Below, piece after piece: positions 36,158 to 45,900 of a DNA stretch of 64,000 bases (its first letter is position 1; each line of letters opens with the position of its first letter). The notes below the pieces were generated by a model. The model made no database searches and was not told the origin of the DNA. It saw only the letters and a list, made by a program, of their open reading frames with translations. The DNA is from a bacterium (lineage in GTDB: Bacteria; SZUA-182; DTGQ01). The stretch covers positions 62,001 through 126,000 of the forward strand of contig JBFLZW010000033.1 of assembly GCA_040755755.1 (NCBI GenBank), written 5' to 3'. A program made the translations under genes and the position numbers.

Positions 36158-36356
36158 GTTTTTTCTCTCCAACTATAGTGAGTATCTCCTTCAGTTGGCT
36201 CTCTTTTACCCCATAATTCCTGGCTAATTGTATATCAGGTTCCAGCCATACTTTTACTTCTCCATCCGGAGATTGGACATGAATGTGTTTTCGCCTTTCT
36301 TCTCTGCTGTTAACATAAAACCTAAGATTTTTATATCTAAAAAACGTTGGAGACAT
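36117..36356 (-). CDS. DUF4160-family small protein
   Basis: A 79-residue protein. PTFFRYKNLRFYVNSREER, KHIHVQSPDGEVKVWL and the helix IVGEKKHELNELWDKHF are the DUF4160 pattern. First gene of the pair with the DUF2442 gene, inserted between the methyltransferase and the DUF4143-type ATPase. The ribosome site is weak. Function unknown. Confidence 0.82.
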   Translation of the reverse strand: MSPTFFRYKNLRFYVNSREERRKHIHVQSPDGEVKVWLEPDIQLARNYGVKESQLKEILTIVGEKKHELNELWDKHFKL

Positions 36357-36425
36357 AGGGTACTATCCTAATTCAAACACATTAAACCTCAATCAGACAA
36401 GGTTTACCGCATTACCGCACATATT

Positions 36426-37949
36426 TTACCTCATCCAAAGGAGTGATGAAAGCGAAATGGGAATAATGCGCGGGTCAGGCACGGTAACATCATCACAGAG
36501 CGTAACCAATAAGCCGAAAGGCGCATTATTAACGGTCTTCTCCAGGAAGGCACGCAAACCGCGGGTATCTTCATAGGGATCGATGCGTCTTCGGTATTTC
36601 ACTTCTATAGGTATCCGCCGCGTTCCCACGGTGAGGATAAAATCCACCTCCGGATCAGGACCGCGTAGAGGAAAATAAGCGACATCGAGGTTGGGAATAG
36701 AGGCGAAGAAGTAACCGAGGATGCTTTCAGCCAGATGGCCTGCCAGATCAGTCAGGTGCGGATTGGCAGCAAGTCCTCCAGGATCAAGAGGTATTATCTC
36801 CTGGAGCCAGCTTGCACGCAGGGCATGGTCGCAGAGGCAGATCTTGGGCGGCGATTTCTTGCGTTTCAAACGAAGTTCCAGGGGTTGGATAAGCCGTATG
36901 AGCAATGTACCATCAAGGAACCGTAAATAGGTGAGAATCCTGTTCCAGCCAATATTTCCAGCCAGCGCCTGTTGAATTTCGGGGACAAATACCGATTGAC
37001 CAGCAGCCTGCCCTGCATACCGGCAGCAAAGACGAAAGACTTCTTCCAGTAATTTCTCATCCCTTTTTGCACCCCGGGGCCCCATGCGCAAGTCATGCTG
37101 AATAGCCCTTTTGATAACGGTCTCGTTGAGATGGCCAGCCAATTCCGGCCAGGCAGAAACACATTTTTCCTGGGCAATCGGGTATGCTCCCCGCTCCGAA
37201 AATGCTTGAAAAGCCAGGAGACGTATTTGCGCATCCTCTCGGGCAAGGGTTTGTGCCTGCTTCCAGAAATCCGCGCTCATAAGCTTATCAAATCCATTAT
37301 CCTGCCAAAGTGGTTCGATTGAGTAGCCAAAGCGAAGTCCTGCAATTTCCCTGAGCAGCAGGGGGCCTAAATCAAGAGTGGTTACGCGGCCAGCGAGACT
37401 GTCCCTCCCGGCTTCGATGCGAAGCGAGGAACTGCCGGTGACCAGGACACGAACTGCATGGTTGTCGATCAGATTTTTAATCTGCCCTGCCCAGGTATCG
37501 AGATTTTGCACCTCATCAAGGAAGATGAAAGCCGTCTGCCCCGATATTGCTTTGGCATTGAAGGTATCACCGAGGATTTCCTTTTCAAACCAGCGGCTGA
37601 TCGCCAGCACCGGCTCTCGAATACCTGCCAGGGTTGGAAGATCATCAAAGGGAACATACAGGATACGGTTTGGCGATATCCCCTCATGCAGTAAGTGTTT
37701 TATGATCTGCCGCATGAGGATGGTTTTCCCGACACGACGGGGCCCCCGTAAGACGGTGGCCGGGGTCAGTCCTTCAGCCAGTAAATGTTTCAGGCGCTTG
37801 AATGGCCACCGCTGGAATTGGGGTGATGGAAGCCCGGGTTTATCCTTCCACCAGGGATTCATGGTACGCAGGTTTTCTGATAATTCGATCGGCAGAGGAT
37901 CAAATAAAGGCATCTGCTCACTCAAGATGTTGTTTCTTTTTGCAGCCAT
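36426..37949 (-). CDS. AAA_14/DUF4143-type ATPase with nuclease-like C-terminus
   Basis: A 507-residue ATPase. Walker A lies in VLRGPRRVGKTILMRQ (about 67-80), Walker B in AFIFLDEVQNL, and sensor 1 in VLVTGSSSL. The DUF4143 part includes LAGHLAESILGYFFAS. It ends with a restriction-endonuclease-like core, VDFILTVGTRRIPIEVKYRR (the ExK pattern). AGGGTCAGGTG precedes the ATG at 37949. These orphan ATPases are common in archaeal and bacterial islands and their role is unclear. It lies between TA cassettes in the defence island. Confidence 0.88.
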   Translation of the reverse strand: MAAKRNNILSEQMPLFDPLPIELSENLRTMNPWWKDKPGLPSPQFQRWPFKRLKHLLAEGLTPATVLRGPRRVGKTILMRQIIKHLLHEGISPNRILYVPFDDLPTLAGIREPVLAISRWFEKEILGDTFNAKAISGQTAFIFLDEVQNLDTWAGQIKNLIDNHAVRVLVTGSSSLRIEAGRDSLAGRVTTLDLGPLLLREIAGLRFGYSIEPLWQDNGFDKLMSADFWKQAQTLAREDAQIRLLAFQAFSERGAYPIAQEKCVSAWPELAGHLNETVIKRAIQHDLRMGPRGAKRDEKLLEEVFRLCCRYAGQAAGQSVFVPEIQQALAGNIGWNRILTYLRFLDGTLLIRLIQPLELRLKRKKSPPKICLCDHALRASWLQEIIPLDPGGLAANPHLTDLAGHLAESILGYFFASIPNLDVAYFPLRGPDPEVDFILTVGTRRIPIEVKYRRRIDPYEDTRGLRAFLEKTVNNAPFGLLVTLCDDVTVPDPRIIPISLSSLLWMR

Positions 37950-37965
37950 CACCTGACCCTTTTTC

Positions 37966-38367
37966 TCAAGCAGGTGCTCCTATTCTTTCCTGTTGTAAAC
38001 TGACAATAGAACCTATGGTCTCAAAATCATGATCTACGTGCAAGACTATTGCCTGGCCATATGCTGCTGAAGCTATGAGAAGGTCTGTGGTTGGAACTGT
38101 TTTTCCTTTTCTGTCCAGGAGGAAGCCATATTGAGCCGCTCTTTCACTAACGGTATCATCGATAGGAAGTTGAGGGAGTGAGAGAAGCGTCTCCTTGAGC
38201 ACTTGATATGTCTTCTCATCCCTGGCACCTCGTAATATCTCTACAACCACAATACCGCAGGAGACCGCACTTTCTTTCTCAAGAACTTCCCTGACCCTCT
38301 CTTTTACCATTTTCGACCCTTGAGGCCGTAAATACTCAATCCAGGCAGAACTATCTATGAGGAACAT
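37966..38367 (-). CDS. vapC: VapC PIN-domain ribonuclease toxin
   Basis: A 133-residue PIN protein starting MFLIDSSAWIEYLRP, with acidic sites at Asp 5, in VVVEILRGARD, in TTDLLIASAAYG (Asp) and in HVDHDFETIG. GGAGGAAGG lies directly before the ATG at 38367; longer in-frame starts overlap the antitoxin too far. It overlaps vapB by 17 bp. Cleaves RNA, usually tRNA, when not bound by VapB. Confidence 0.93.
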   Translation of the reverse strand: MFLIDSSAWIEYLRPQGSKMVKERVREVLEKESAVSCGIVVVEILRGARDEKTYQVLKETLLSLPQLPIDDTVSERAAQYGFLLDRKGKTVPTTDLLIASAAYGQAIVLHVDHDFETIGSIVSLQQERIGAPA

Positions 38368-38566
38368 CCTTCCTCCTCCCTTCCAGAAACTCATCGAGAG
38401 AGAAAGAAAGTTCCACCTTCCCCTCAAGTTCCAGCAATTTCCTGGCTTTTCTGCGCCGTATGAATTCCTCAAGGGCTATTTCTACAGCCTCTTTCTTGGT
38501 CCTGGCTCCAGACAGCTTCTTGGCCTCATTGAGCAGGTCTTCTTTTATAACAAGTGTCGTTCGCAT
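38351..38566 (-). CDS. vapB: VapB antitoxin
   Basis: A 71-residue antitoxin starting MRTTLVIKEDLLNEAKKLSG, then TKKEAVEIALEEFIRRRKARK, the ribbon-helix-helix pattern of type II VapB. The C-terminal acidic FSLDEFLEGRR segment should occupy the VapC active site. ATG 38566 was chosen over TTG 38578. Coupled to vapC by overlap. Confidence 0.92.
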   Translation of the reverse strand: MRTTLVIKEDLLNEAKKLSGARTKKEAVEIALEEFIRRRKARKLLELEGKVELSFSLDEFLEGRRKDVPHR

Positions 38567-38660
38567 TGGTGCCCCCAATATGCATATATATTAAGCATCA
38601 TATCAGATGCCATCGTGCATTTCAATTTTTTTGAAGGATTATCACATTCGATCCCGGGAA

Positions 38661-41600
38661 TCACTGTTCTCCTTCCGCTGCTTCGAAAATGCTGCGCTCA
38701 TCAACGATTACTCCTCCTTTGGTCCTGGCCACCAATTTCCTGAATGGATCCTGAACACGGATAAGTCGTGGATAAGGGGTCGCACACTCGAAAACTACAT
38801 AAAGCCAATAGCGGTCGCGCAGGTTGCAGGCACTGATCCATTCATTCTCGGTAATCTCGATGTCGCCGGTCCCGGCCCGGCCCTTGACCTCAATAGCCCG
38901 CTCCCGGCCATCAGGATAAGCGGAAAGAAGATCAAAACCGGGCCGGTCAGAAAGACCGGCACAGCGTGCGCCTTCCGGCTTTGAGACATCCTTCACCGTG
39001 GCTCCGCGTGTCTCCTCATAGGACCATGCCACCCTGACCGCTATGGCCTCGATGTCCTCGTCTCTCCGGTGGATATCATCGGGGTCCTGAGAAGGGATAA
39101 CCAGAGCATGGGCCAGAAACATTACCTCACCGGGAGCGATGAGCTCGGGCTCACGGCCAAGCCGGGCAAGAGCCTCATCCCTTCGCTGGATAAGCCTGCG
39201 CTGGCGTTCCCTGATTCTGGTATGTTCACCTTTGGCTCCTGGGTCCCCAAGACGGACGGCAGCGGAAATCCTGGCTCGGATAGCCGCAAGTTCCGCTTCC
39301 TGATAGTCGTATCCTTTGCGGAGGAAGCTTTCTCTCTCGGCGAGAGTTTCCCGCAGGGATTGCCGGTGGCTTTCGGCAAGCGGCCTGGCGATATGCTCAA
39401 TGACATAGGTTCTGGCCATATCTTTGAAATCCCTGATAGCGGCAGCTAACGATGCGCCTAGGGGGAAGTGATGGTCGCACCCGCCTTTGAGCAGCAAAAG
39501 ATGCTCTACCGGACAGGCTTCGATGTGGCCGGTCTCTTCCTGCCGTAATCCTATAAGCCGGTATTGAAGAACTCTGACTGTTTCAAGCCCTCCACCCGAT
39601 GATTGTCCCTTAAGGACATTTGTCTCAGGAGACCGCCTTTCGATGGTGATCAGGAGCAGATGGAACAGGTATGGGCGATGGGCGGTTGGATCTTGAAAAA
39701 TGCCCCCTTTGAGAGCTTCCCGCTTCAGGCGAGAGCAGACATACTCGCGAAAATGATCGAAGAAAAGATCGCCAGGATGGAGAAAGATGGCCTCTGATGT
39801 ATCTTTTGGCCTGTAAACAGTGAAGGAACTGCGATGGGGAGGAGGATAGGTTTCAAGAGCGGGCCACAGCAAATCGAGAGCGGCGGGCTTTTGGGCGGTG
39901 AAATGAAAGCAGCCATCGAGATTTCCTTCCAGACCAAGATCGACAAGCGGTGCAGCCTTTTCGATAAAGTGGCGAACATACCCTGGCAGGAGACGATGGT
40001 AAGTCTCCTGCTCGACATCTTTCTGAAGGCGGGGAAGCTCTCTGCGTACATCACCGCCATCTCCAAACAGGCGCTGCTCACGTTCTCGAAGAGCCTGGAC
40101 CTGCTCTTTGGTCATCGTCCATTCAATCCTCTTTCGAGCCGCATCCGCTCCCTCCTCGGTGACTGCCTCTTCCATATACTCTTTAAGGGATACCCCTTCG
40201 AACATCCGCCCAATAACATCAAAGACCTTATCACTGCCAAGCTCTTTGCGAATACGCTCCAGTTTTTCAAGAAGGGTTTTGAGCACCCGGCCCTCTCTGG
40301 TACTTCCGGCTACAAGATTCATGATGATAACCGGATCATGTTTCTGGCCATACCGATGGATGCGCCCCATTCGCTGCTCCAGCCGGGCTGGATTCCAGGG
40401 GATATCATAATTGACCATCAGCCAGCAAAACTGGAGGTTGATTCCTTCACCGGCTGCATCTGTAGCTATAAGATAAGTCGCACCTCCATCATCCGGGGAT
40501 TTGCGGAAAAACTCAATCTGCTCTTCCCTCTCCTGATATGGCAGACCACCGTGAATCCGGGCAACCTTTCCGGTAAAGCCAAACCGCTCAAAGCTCTGGA
40601 GCAGAAAGTCAAGAGTATCTTTATGTTCAGTAAAAATAATTATTTTTTCATTCTTATACCGAGGATCCTGCACGATCTCATGAAGTTTTTCGAATTTGGA
40701 ATCCTCTCCCGCTTCATGGACCCGCTGAGCAAGGTTGAAAAGACTCTGCACCTCGAGCCGCTCGGCCTCCAATTCGGCCAGAGTGACAGCAGTAACTCCT
40801 CCAAAGGCTCTGTCTTCGGCGATCTCATGTTCTTCACGGCCCTCTATGGTATCCTCTTCATCCGCCGTCCTTTCATCCAGGAGGTCGCGGATATTTTCAA
40901 GCTTTTGCTGAAGGATGGCAAGCTGCTCAGGGGTAATGCGGCCTGAGCGGATATCATCGATCAGACCATCAAGCCTTTTCAGACGGCGTTCGAAGGACTT
41001 CATGAGGGCATAGGTGGAACTGGCCAGCCTGCGCTGAAAGATGCTCATGGCCAGCCGGGCAGCAGATCGATTGAGAATCCGGGCGCGGTTATAAAATACC
41101 TGCAGGTAGCGTGTCGTTTCATCGTAGAGTTTCTGCTCGCTTACATCCCCTTGAGAAAGTTCATAACTCAGGGTATCCGAGGTGCGGGTTGGATAGATGG
41201 GACTTCCATCAAACCGTACCATTTCTTCTTTGGTTCGACGGATGAAATGACGTTTGCGACTTTCAGCCGGACAGGCTTGAAATGCCTTAAAGGTGGAGAA
41301 CACCTCCGGCTCAAGGAGCTTCCACAGGCAGTAATAGGGGAAATCCTTGCCCATGTGAGGAGTAGCAGTCAGTAAGAGGAGATGCTGACAGCTCCAGTCA
41401 AGCCGCCAGCGCGGATCTTCGTTCTGCGCTCCCGCCAGGGCTTCGGCAAGCCGATAGCGGTCTGTCTTGCGGATTCGAAAATCAGGTTCCTGATCGGCAG
41501 AAAGCTTATGAGCTTCATCAAAGATTACCAGATCATACGGCGCAACCAGTGAGTCCTGAAGACAGGAGAACATCCTTTCGCCGCACAGAGTATCCACACT

Positions 41601-42332
41601 GATAATGAGAAGACCGCTGTCAGATCCCACAAAGGGATTATTAGTGGATCTGGCCTGACTCCCGGCAACTACCCGAAACGGCAGGCTGAAGAGGCTGCGC
41701 ATCTCCCTCTCCCAGTTGCCCACAAGCCCTGCCGGAGGGATAATCAGCACCCGGTGAATAAATTGACGGGACAGCATCTCCCGAATATAGAGGCCGGTCA
41801 TAATCGTCTTGCCTGCACCTGCATCATCGGCCAGGAGGAAGCGAAGCCGGGGCTGATGAAGCATGTGTTCATAGACCGCAATCCGCTGATGGGGGAGAGG
41901 ATCGACCAGGGAAATCTCAGTGGCCAGGACAGGGTTGAAAAGATACCCATAGGTGAGACGCTCACCTTCAGCCACAACCCGGACAATTTCAGGGTCAGAG
42001 GAAAAGTCAGTATCAGGGGCCTGTACTTTTTCACTACCACCATCCGCTGTATGTGCTGCTCTGCATGCACCATATGCTCCATGAGGTATTTCAGGCTCTT
42101 TCACCGTATAATGTGCATTATTGTTAATACTTAAGGCCTCAATTCCCATTGCCTCGGATCGAAGAATCCGCTGCCAGGCTAGCGTTGATGGTCGTGATTG
42201 ACCATTTTCCCATCGGCTTACTGAAGCATAGGAAACACACATGAGTTCCGCCAGGTTTTTCTGGGTTAAGCCGAACTCGAGACGAAGCTGCCTGATGCGG
42301 TCGGGAAAGTCTGGGGGTATCTGATACTTCAA
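38661..42332 (-). CDS. SNF2-family helicase with N-terminal XRE domain and C-terminal DUF3883-like domain
   Basis: A 1223-residue protein. Residues about 10-60 are an XRE helix-turn-helix (RIRQLRLEFGLTQKNLAELM, VSYASVSRWENGQSRPS). The helicase has motif I DDAGAGKT (about 169-176), DEAH (about 272), TATPH, ATDAAGEGINLQ and EQRMGRIHRYGQ. Near the C-terminus DRPGFDLLSAYPDG followed by RAIEVKGRA is a DUF3883-type nuclease-like core. This resembles DrmD of DISARM. TTG 42332 is the start, with AAGGTG just upstream and the HTH following at once. The HTH fusion is unusual. With the methyltransferase and DUF499 ATPase it forms the core of the island. Confidence 0.9.
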   Translation of the reverse strand: MKYQIPPDFPDRIRQLRLEFGLTQKNLAELMCVSYASVSRWENGQSRPSTLAWQRILRSEAMGIEALSINNNAHYTVKEPEIPHGAYGACRAAHTADGGSEKVQAPDTDFSSDPEIVRVVAEGERLTYGYLFNPVLATEISLVDPLPHQRIAVYEHMLHQPRLRFLLADDAGAGKTIMTGLYIREMLSRQFIHRVLIIPPAGLVGNWEREMRSLFSLPFRVVAGSQARSTNNPFVGSDSGLLIISVDTLCGERMFSCLQDSLVAPYDLVIFDEAHKLSADQEPDFRIRKTDRYRLAEALAGAQNEDPRWRLDWSCQHLLLLTATPHMGKDFPYYCLWKLLEPEVFSTFKAFQACPAESRKRHFIRRTKEEMVRFDGSPIYPTRTSDTLSYELSQGDVSEQKLYDETTRYLQVFYNRARILNRSAARLAMSIFQRRLASSTYALMKSFERRLKRLDGLIDDIRSGRITPEQLAILQQKLENIRDLLDERTADEEDTIEGREEHEIAEDRAFGGVTAVTLAELEAERLEVQSLFNLAQRVHEAGEDSKFEKLHEIVQDPRYKNEKIIIFTEHKDTLDFLLQSFERFGFTGKVARIHGGLPYQEREEQIEFFRKSPDDGGATYLIATDAAGEGINLQFCWLMVNYDIPWNPARLEQRMGRIHRYGQKHDPVIIMNLVAGSTREGRVLKTLLEKLERIRKELGSDKVFDVIGRMFEGVSLKEYMEEAVTEEGADAARKRIEWTMTKEQVQALREREQRLFGDGGDVRRELPRLQKDVEQETYHRLLPGYVRHFIEKAAPLVDLGLEGNLDGCFHFTAQKPAALDLLWPALETYPPPHRSSFTVYRPKDTSEAIFLHPGDLFFDHFREYVCSRLKREALKGGIFQDPTAHRPYLFHLLLITIERRSPETNVLKGQSSGGGLETVRVLQYRLIGLRQEETGHIEACPVEHLLLLKGGCDHHFPLGASLAAAIRDFKDMARTYVIEHIARPLAESHRQSLRETLAERESFLRKGYDYQEAELAAIRARISAAVRLGDPGAKGEHTRIRERQRRLIQRRDEALARLGREPELIAPGEVMFLAHALVIPSQDPDDIHRRDEDIEAIAVRVAWSYEETRGATVKDVSKPEGARCAGLSDRPGFDLLSAYPDGRERAIEVKGRAGTGDIEITENEWISACNLRDRYWLYVVFECATPYPRLIRVQDPFRKLVARTKGGVIVDERSIFEAAEGEQ

Positions 42333-42415
42333 GGTAGCACCTTATCTTCAAGTCTCTTTGAGAAAAGCAGAGGTGTTGTACAAAGTTATTGTAACGAACT
42401 TCTGCTTTACACTCC

Positions 42416-42822
42416 TTGGTTTGGAAACCTGCAAAATACTGGTGTTTAAGTTTCGATTTTACTCAAGGGATCAATAGTTTTAAAATCTCCTTTACCTGCT
42501 TGATTGATTAGATAATCTCCGCAGGAACCATGTCAAACCGCCCCTCAAGAAATTCAATAATTGACTGCTGCGTGGCCTCTTTGACACCTTGCCGGATTCC
42601 CTGCTGAATTCCCTTCTCGATTTCCTCATCGATCCATTCCTGGATAAAATCGGCTGTTTTAATCATCCGCATCTCCTCTTTGAAATACCCTTTCACCCAG
42701 CTTTCCTGAAAGTGGTGGAAAGCCAGAGTCATGGCTATTGACAGAAGATCGGCTCTCTCCTTTTTGGGCATTGCTTCCTCATAACCTTCCTCCCTTTGGT
42801 GGGAACCTGCAAAATATGGTGG
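42416..42822 (+). repeat. Imperfect direct repeats around the Rpn fragment
   Basis: AACCTGCAAAATA is perfect at 42426-42438 and 42804-42816. The match extends on both sides (TTGGT-GG before, TGGTG after) to about 28 bases with small gaps. They bracket the nuclease fragment at 42508-42771. Confidence 0.75.
42508..42771 (-). pseudogene. C-terminal fragment of an Rpn/PD-(D/E)XK recombination-promoting nuclease
   Basis: 87 residues rich in the repeated IEKGIQQGIRQGVKEATQQS pattern and the ending IIEFLEGRFDMVPAEII, typical of the C-terminus of Rpn-family nucleases (about 300 residues in full). The catalytic N-terminal domain is missing, so I treat it as a remnant. Flanked by direct repeats. Confidence 0.65.
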
Positions 42823-42980
42823 ACTGCTGGTAGTACCGGCGGCTTGTTACTGCAATTACATTCTCTGTTGTAATTATATACTACCCCGATTTCATGAGTA
42901 AAGGATTCAATTTTTTGCCTTCAATCCTCTCAGCCGGGGTATATTAATTCACATTCTGCCTTCTGTAGTTAACTCTGCCG

Positions 42981-45900
42981 CTACCAGGAGAAACCGCTCA
43001 CGGTGCTATAGGTATAGATTGATGTCCAGGGGAAGCCCCCGCCGGTCCAGCCGGATTCTTGCCAGGTGGAGCCGGACCAGCCGGAGTAAGAGTAACTGGC
43101 CGGAGCTAGAGCGCTGCTTTCATAATACTGATAACCGCTGCCAAAAAGCCAGGGGGAACTGCTGAATGAATTGAGCGGACTGAAGGCTCCATATATTGTC
43201 CCAAAGGTGGAAGAGGTCCCGAAGGTAAACGCTGGCAGCGGGGAAGAGAACTGGGGCCAGTTCCCTCCGGAGAGGCTGGCGATCCAGGGAGAATATCCCC
43301 AGCCGGTTTGAGAAAATCCTCCGCCGGTTCCGCCGATACCTCCACCGGTGTCTGCTGCCGGTTGGGTTTGTGTGCCCGGCTGCTGGTTCTGGGGGGGGCT
43401 GGCGGTCGAGATAGTGTAGGTTTCTTTTCTGATATCCCCCTGGTTGCCATACGAATCGAGAGCGAAAACTTTCAGGGTGGTTGTGCCTGAAAAGAGCAGC
43501 GGCCCGGTATAGCAATTCGATCCGGTATTCGGGTCAGTGCCGTCGGTAGTGTAATAGATGGTGGCTGCTTCATCGGTGCTGAGGGCTATGGTTTGCGGGG
43601 AAGCAAACGAGCCGCCCACAGGAGAGACAGTGATTTCCGGGGGTCTGGTGTCAAGGGGGAATGGGGCGCTTTGGGCTTCAGCAAAGCCGTTTGCGGACTG
43701 CCCGTCATCAGCTTTGACTTTGATCCGGCAGGCGGCAAGCTCCTGACCCTCAAGCTCCTCGCCGGGCAGCCAGATGGCTGTCAGGTCTGCTCCCGTGGGT
43801 TGAGGGCCGGTTTCGGTTATCGCCCGGCTGTCTCTCCATCGGGATCCGTCCCAGTACTGGAACTGGATGTTTACCAGAGACTGTTCCTGATCGAGGCAGC
43901 GATAGGTTATGGCTATTGCCCCTTTTTCCTGCCGGCTGACTGATAGAATCTGCACCTGGGGCGGAGTATTGGTTGTAGCTTCGAATGTCATATCGATTGG
44001 ATCCGCCACACCGTAGGGAGGATTCGATGCCTTGACCGTATAGGAGCCCGCCGGTATTCTGGCCGGGACAACCGCCGTAATCTGCGTACCGGCAGCATTG
44101 ACCTCCGTGGTCCTGGCAGACCAGAAATGCGGCCTGCTCAGGATAGTCAGACCTGCCGATCCCGCAGCGCCCACAAGATACTCTTCGCTCAAAGACAGTC
44201 CCAGCACGTGGATCCGGTCAGGCAGCTCAACCCCGGTCATGAGAAAAGGATATCGGGGCCGGGTAAGGTCAATGACCTGCAGGCTGGAATAGCCGTCGGC
44301 TACATAGGCGCAGCCTCCCAAAACCGATACGCCCTCGGCATAGCCTGGCGTATCGCATCCAGCCGCCAGAGCAGGGCTTTGGGGCCGGGTGACATCAATG
44401 GCCACCAGACCGGTATACCCGGCAGCTATATAGACATAATTCCCCTGCCCGCAGATACCGTAAGCCCAGTCCGGTGTGGCCAGACTGCTTATCAGGGCTG
44501 GCTTGTCAGGCTGGCTGATATCGATGACCTGAAGACCTGCCCATTCATCGGCCACATAGGCCAGATTCCCTAAAACCCATACTCCGCGGGCATAGCCTGG
44601 AGTGTTGCAGCTCCCTTTCAGCACCGGTCTGTCGGGCTGGCCAAGATCGATGATCGAAAGACCGGAATATCCGGCAGCCACACAGGCATAATTTCCGGCC
44701 ATGCAGATTCCATAGGCACTCTCCACCAGGGGGCAATTTGCCTTTACCACCGGCTGATCGGGCTGGCTGAGATCGATGATGACCAGACCGGAGCTTCCGG
44801 CAGCCACATAAGCATAATTTCCCCGGGTGCATACCCCCAGGGCCTCGCCCTGCGGGATGGCGCACGCTCCCACCCTGACCGGAGGATCATCCCGGAAAAT
44901 GCCAAGCAGGGTGGATGCGGTAAGGTTTTCTCCATCCACGGTCAGCGTGGAAATCCCGTCGGCAGACCATCCGGGCCGGATGGATTTGATAACCGGCCTG
45001 ACCTGATCGTTACCGGCATCAAGAGCACAGGGGGAGAGCTCCCCCTGCGCGTTCCTGCACAGGGTCGGGTGGTTGGGATCAGGTCCGACCTCAAAGCTGT
45101 CAACCCATCCGTCCTGATCCGTGTCCGGGCTGGTGTGACTTGTCTTCAGGGTGAAATATTCCCGGCCATCGGAAAGCCCGTCATTATCGCTGTCAGGATC
45201 AAGGGCATCGATCAGGCCGTCGGTGTCGCTGTCCAGAGGCTGCTGAGCATTTTTGCCCCATTCCAGGCCGTCATCCAGGCCATCCCCGTCCGTGTCCTTC
45301 AGGCAGGGATCAGTGCCCCAGCGAAATTCAGCCAGGTTCCTGATTCCATCGCCGTCCGGATCACCGTAAGGGCCGTGGCTGGACTTGCTGCCTGATCCGG
45401 CACCGGCGTCGCAGGGATCGAGGCAGGAGTGGCTGTACTCATATCCATCCGGCAAACCGTCGCCATCCGAGTCGGAGCTATTGATCTTCAGGCAGCCTGA
45501 AGCCTCGGTCCGGTTCGTCAGACCGTCGCCATCCTCGTCAAGGTCAGGATCAAGGAATTTGATGGCAAGGCCTGCAAGGCCGCTGCCGGGGGAGGCAATC
45601 TCAAGCCCCATCCGTTCCGTATCCCTGACCACAAGATGCACCTCCTCGGCCCGGCTGTTGGTCAGGCTGATGATCACTTTTCCGGCAGCGGTTTCCACCA
45701 GGGCCTGGTTGCGGGCGCTGTTCAGCAGCAGCACCTTGCCGACCGCAGTATCCGGTCCAAAAACCGCCGCTCCATCGACCAACAGGGTAAATCTGACCGC
45801 CTCCTGATCGGCCATGCTGCCGTCCGGCTTCTGGACCTGGCAGGTAACGTTGATACTCGATCCCGGCCATGCCGGGCCGGGAGCCTGGATAACGACTTTT

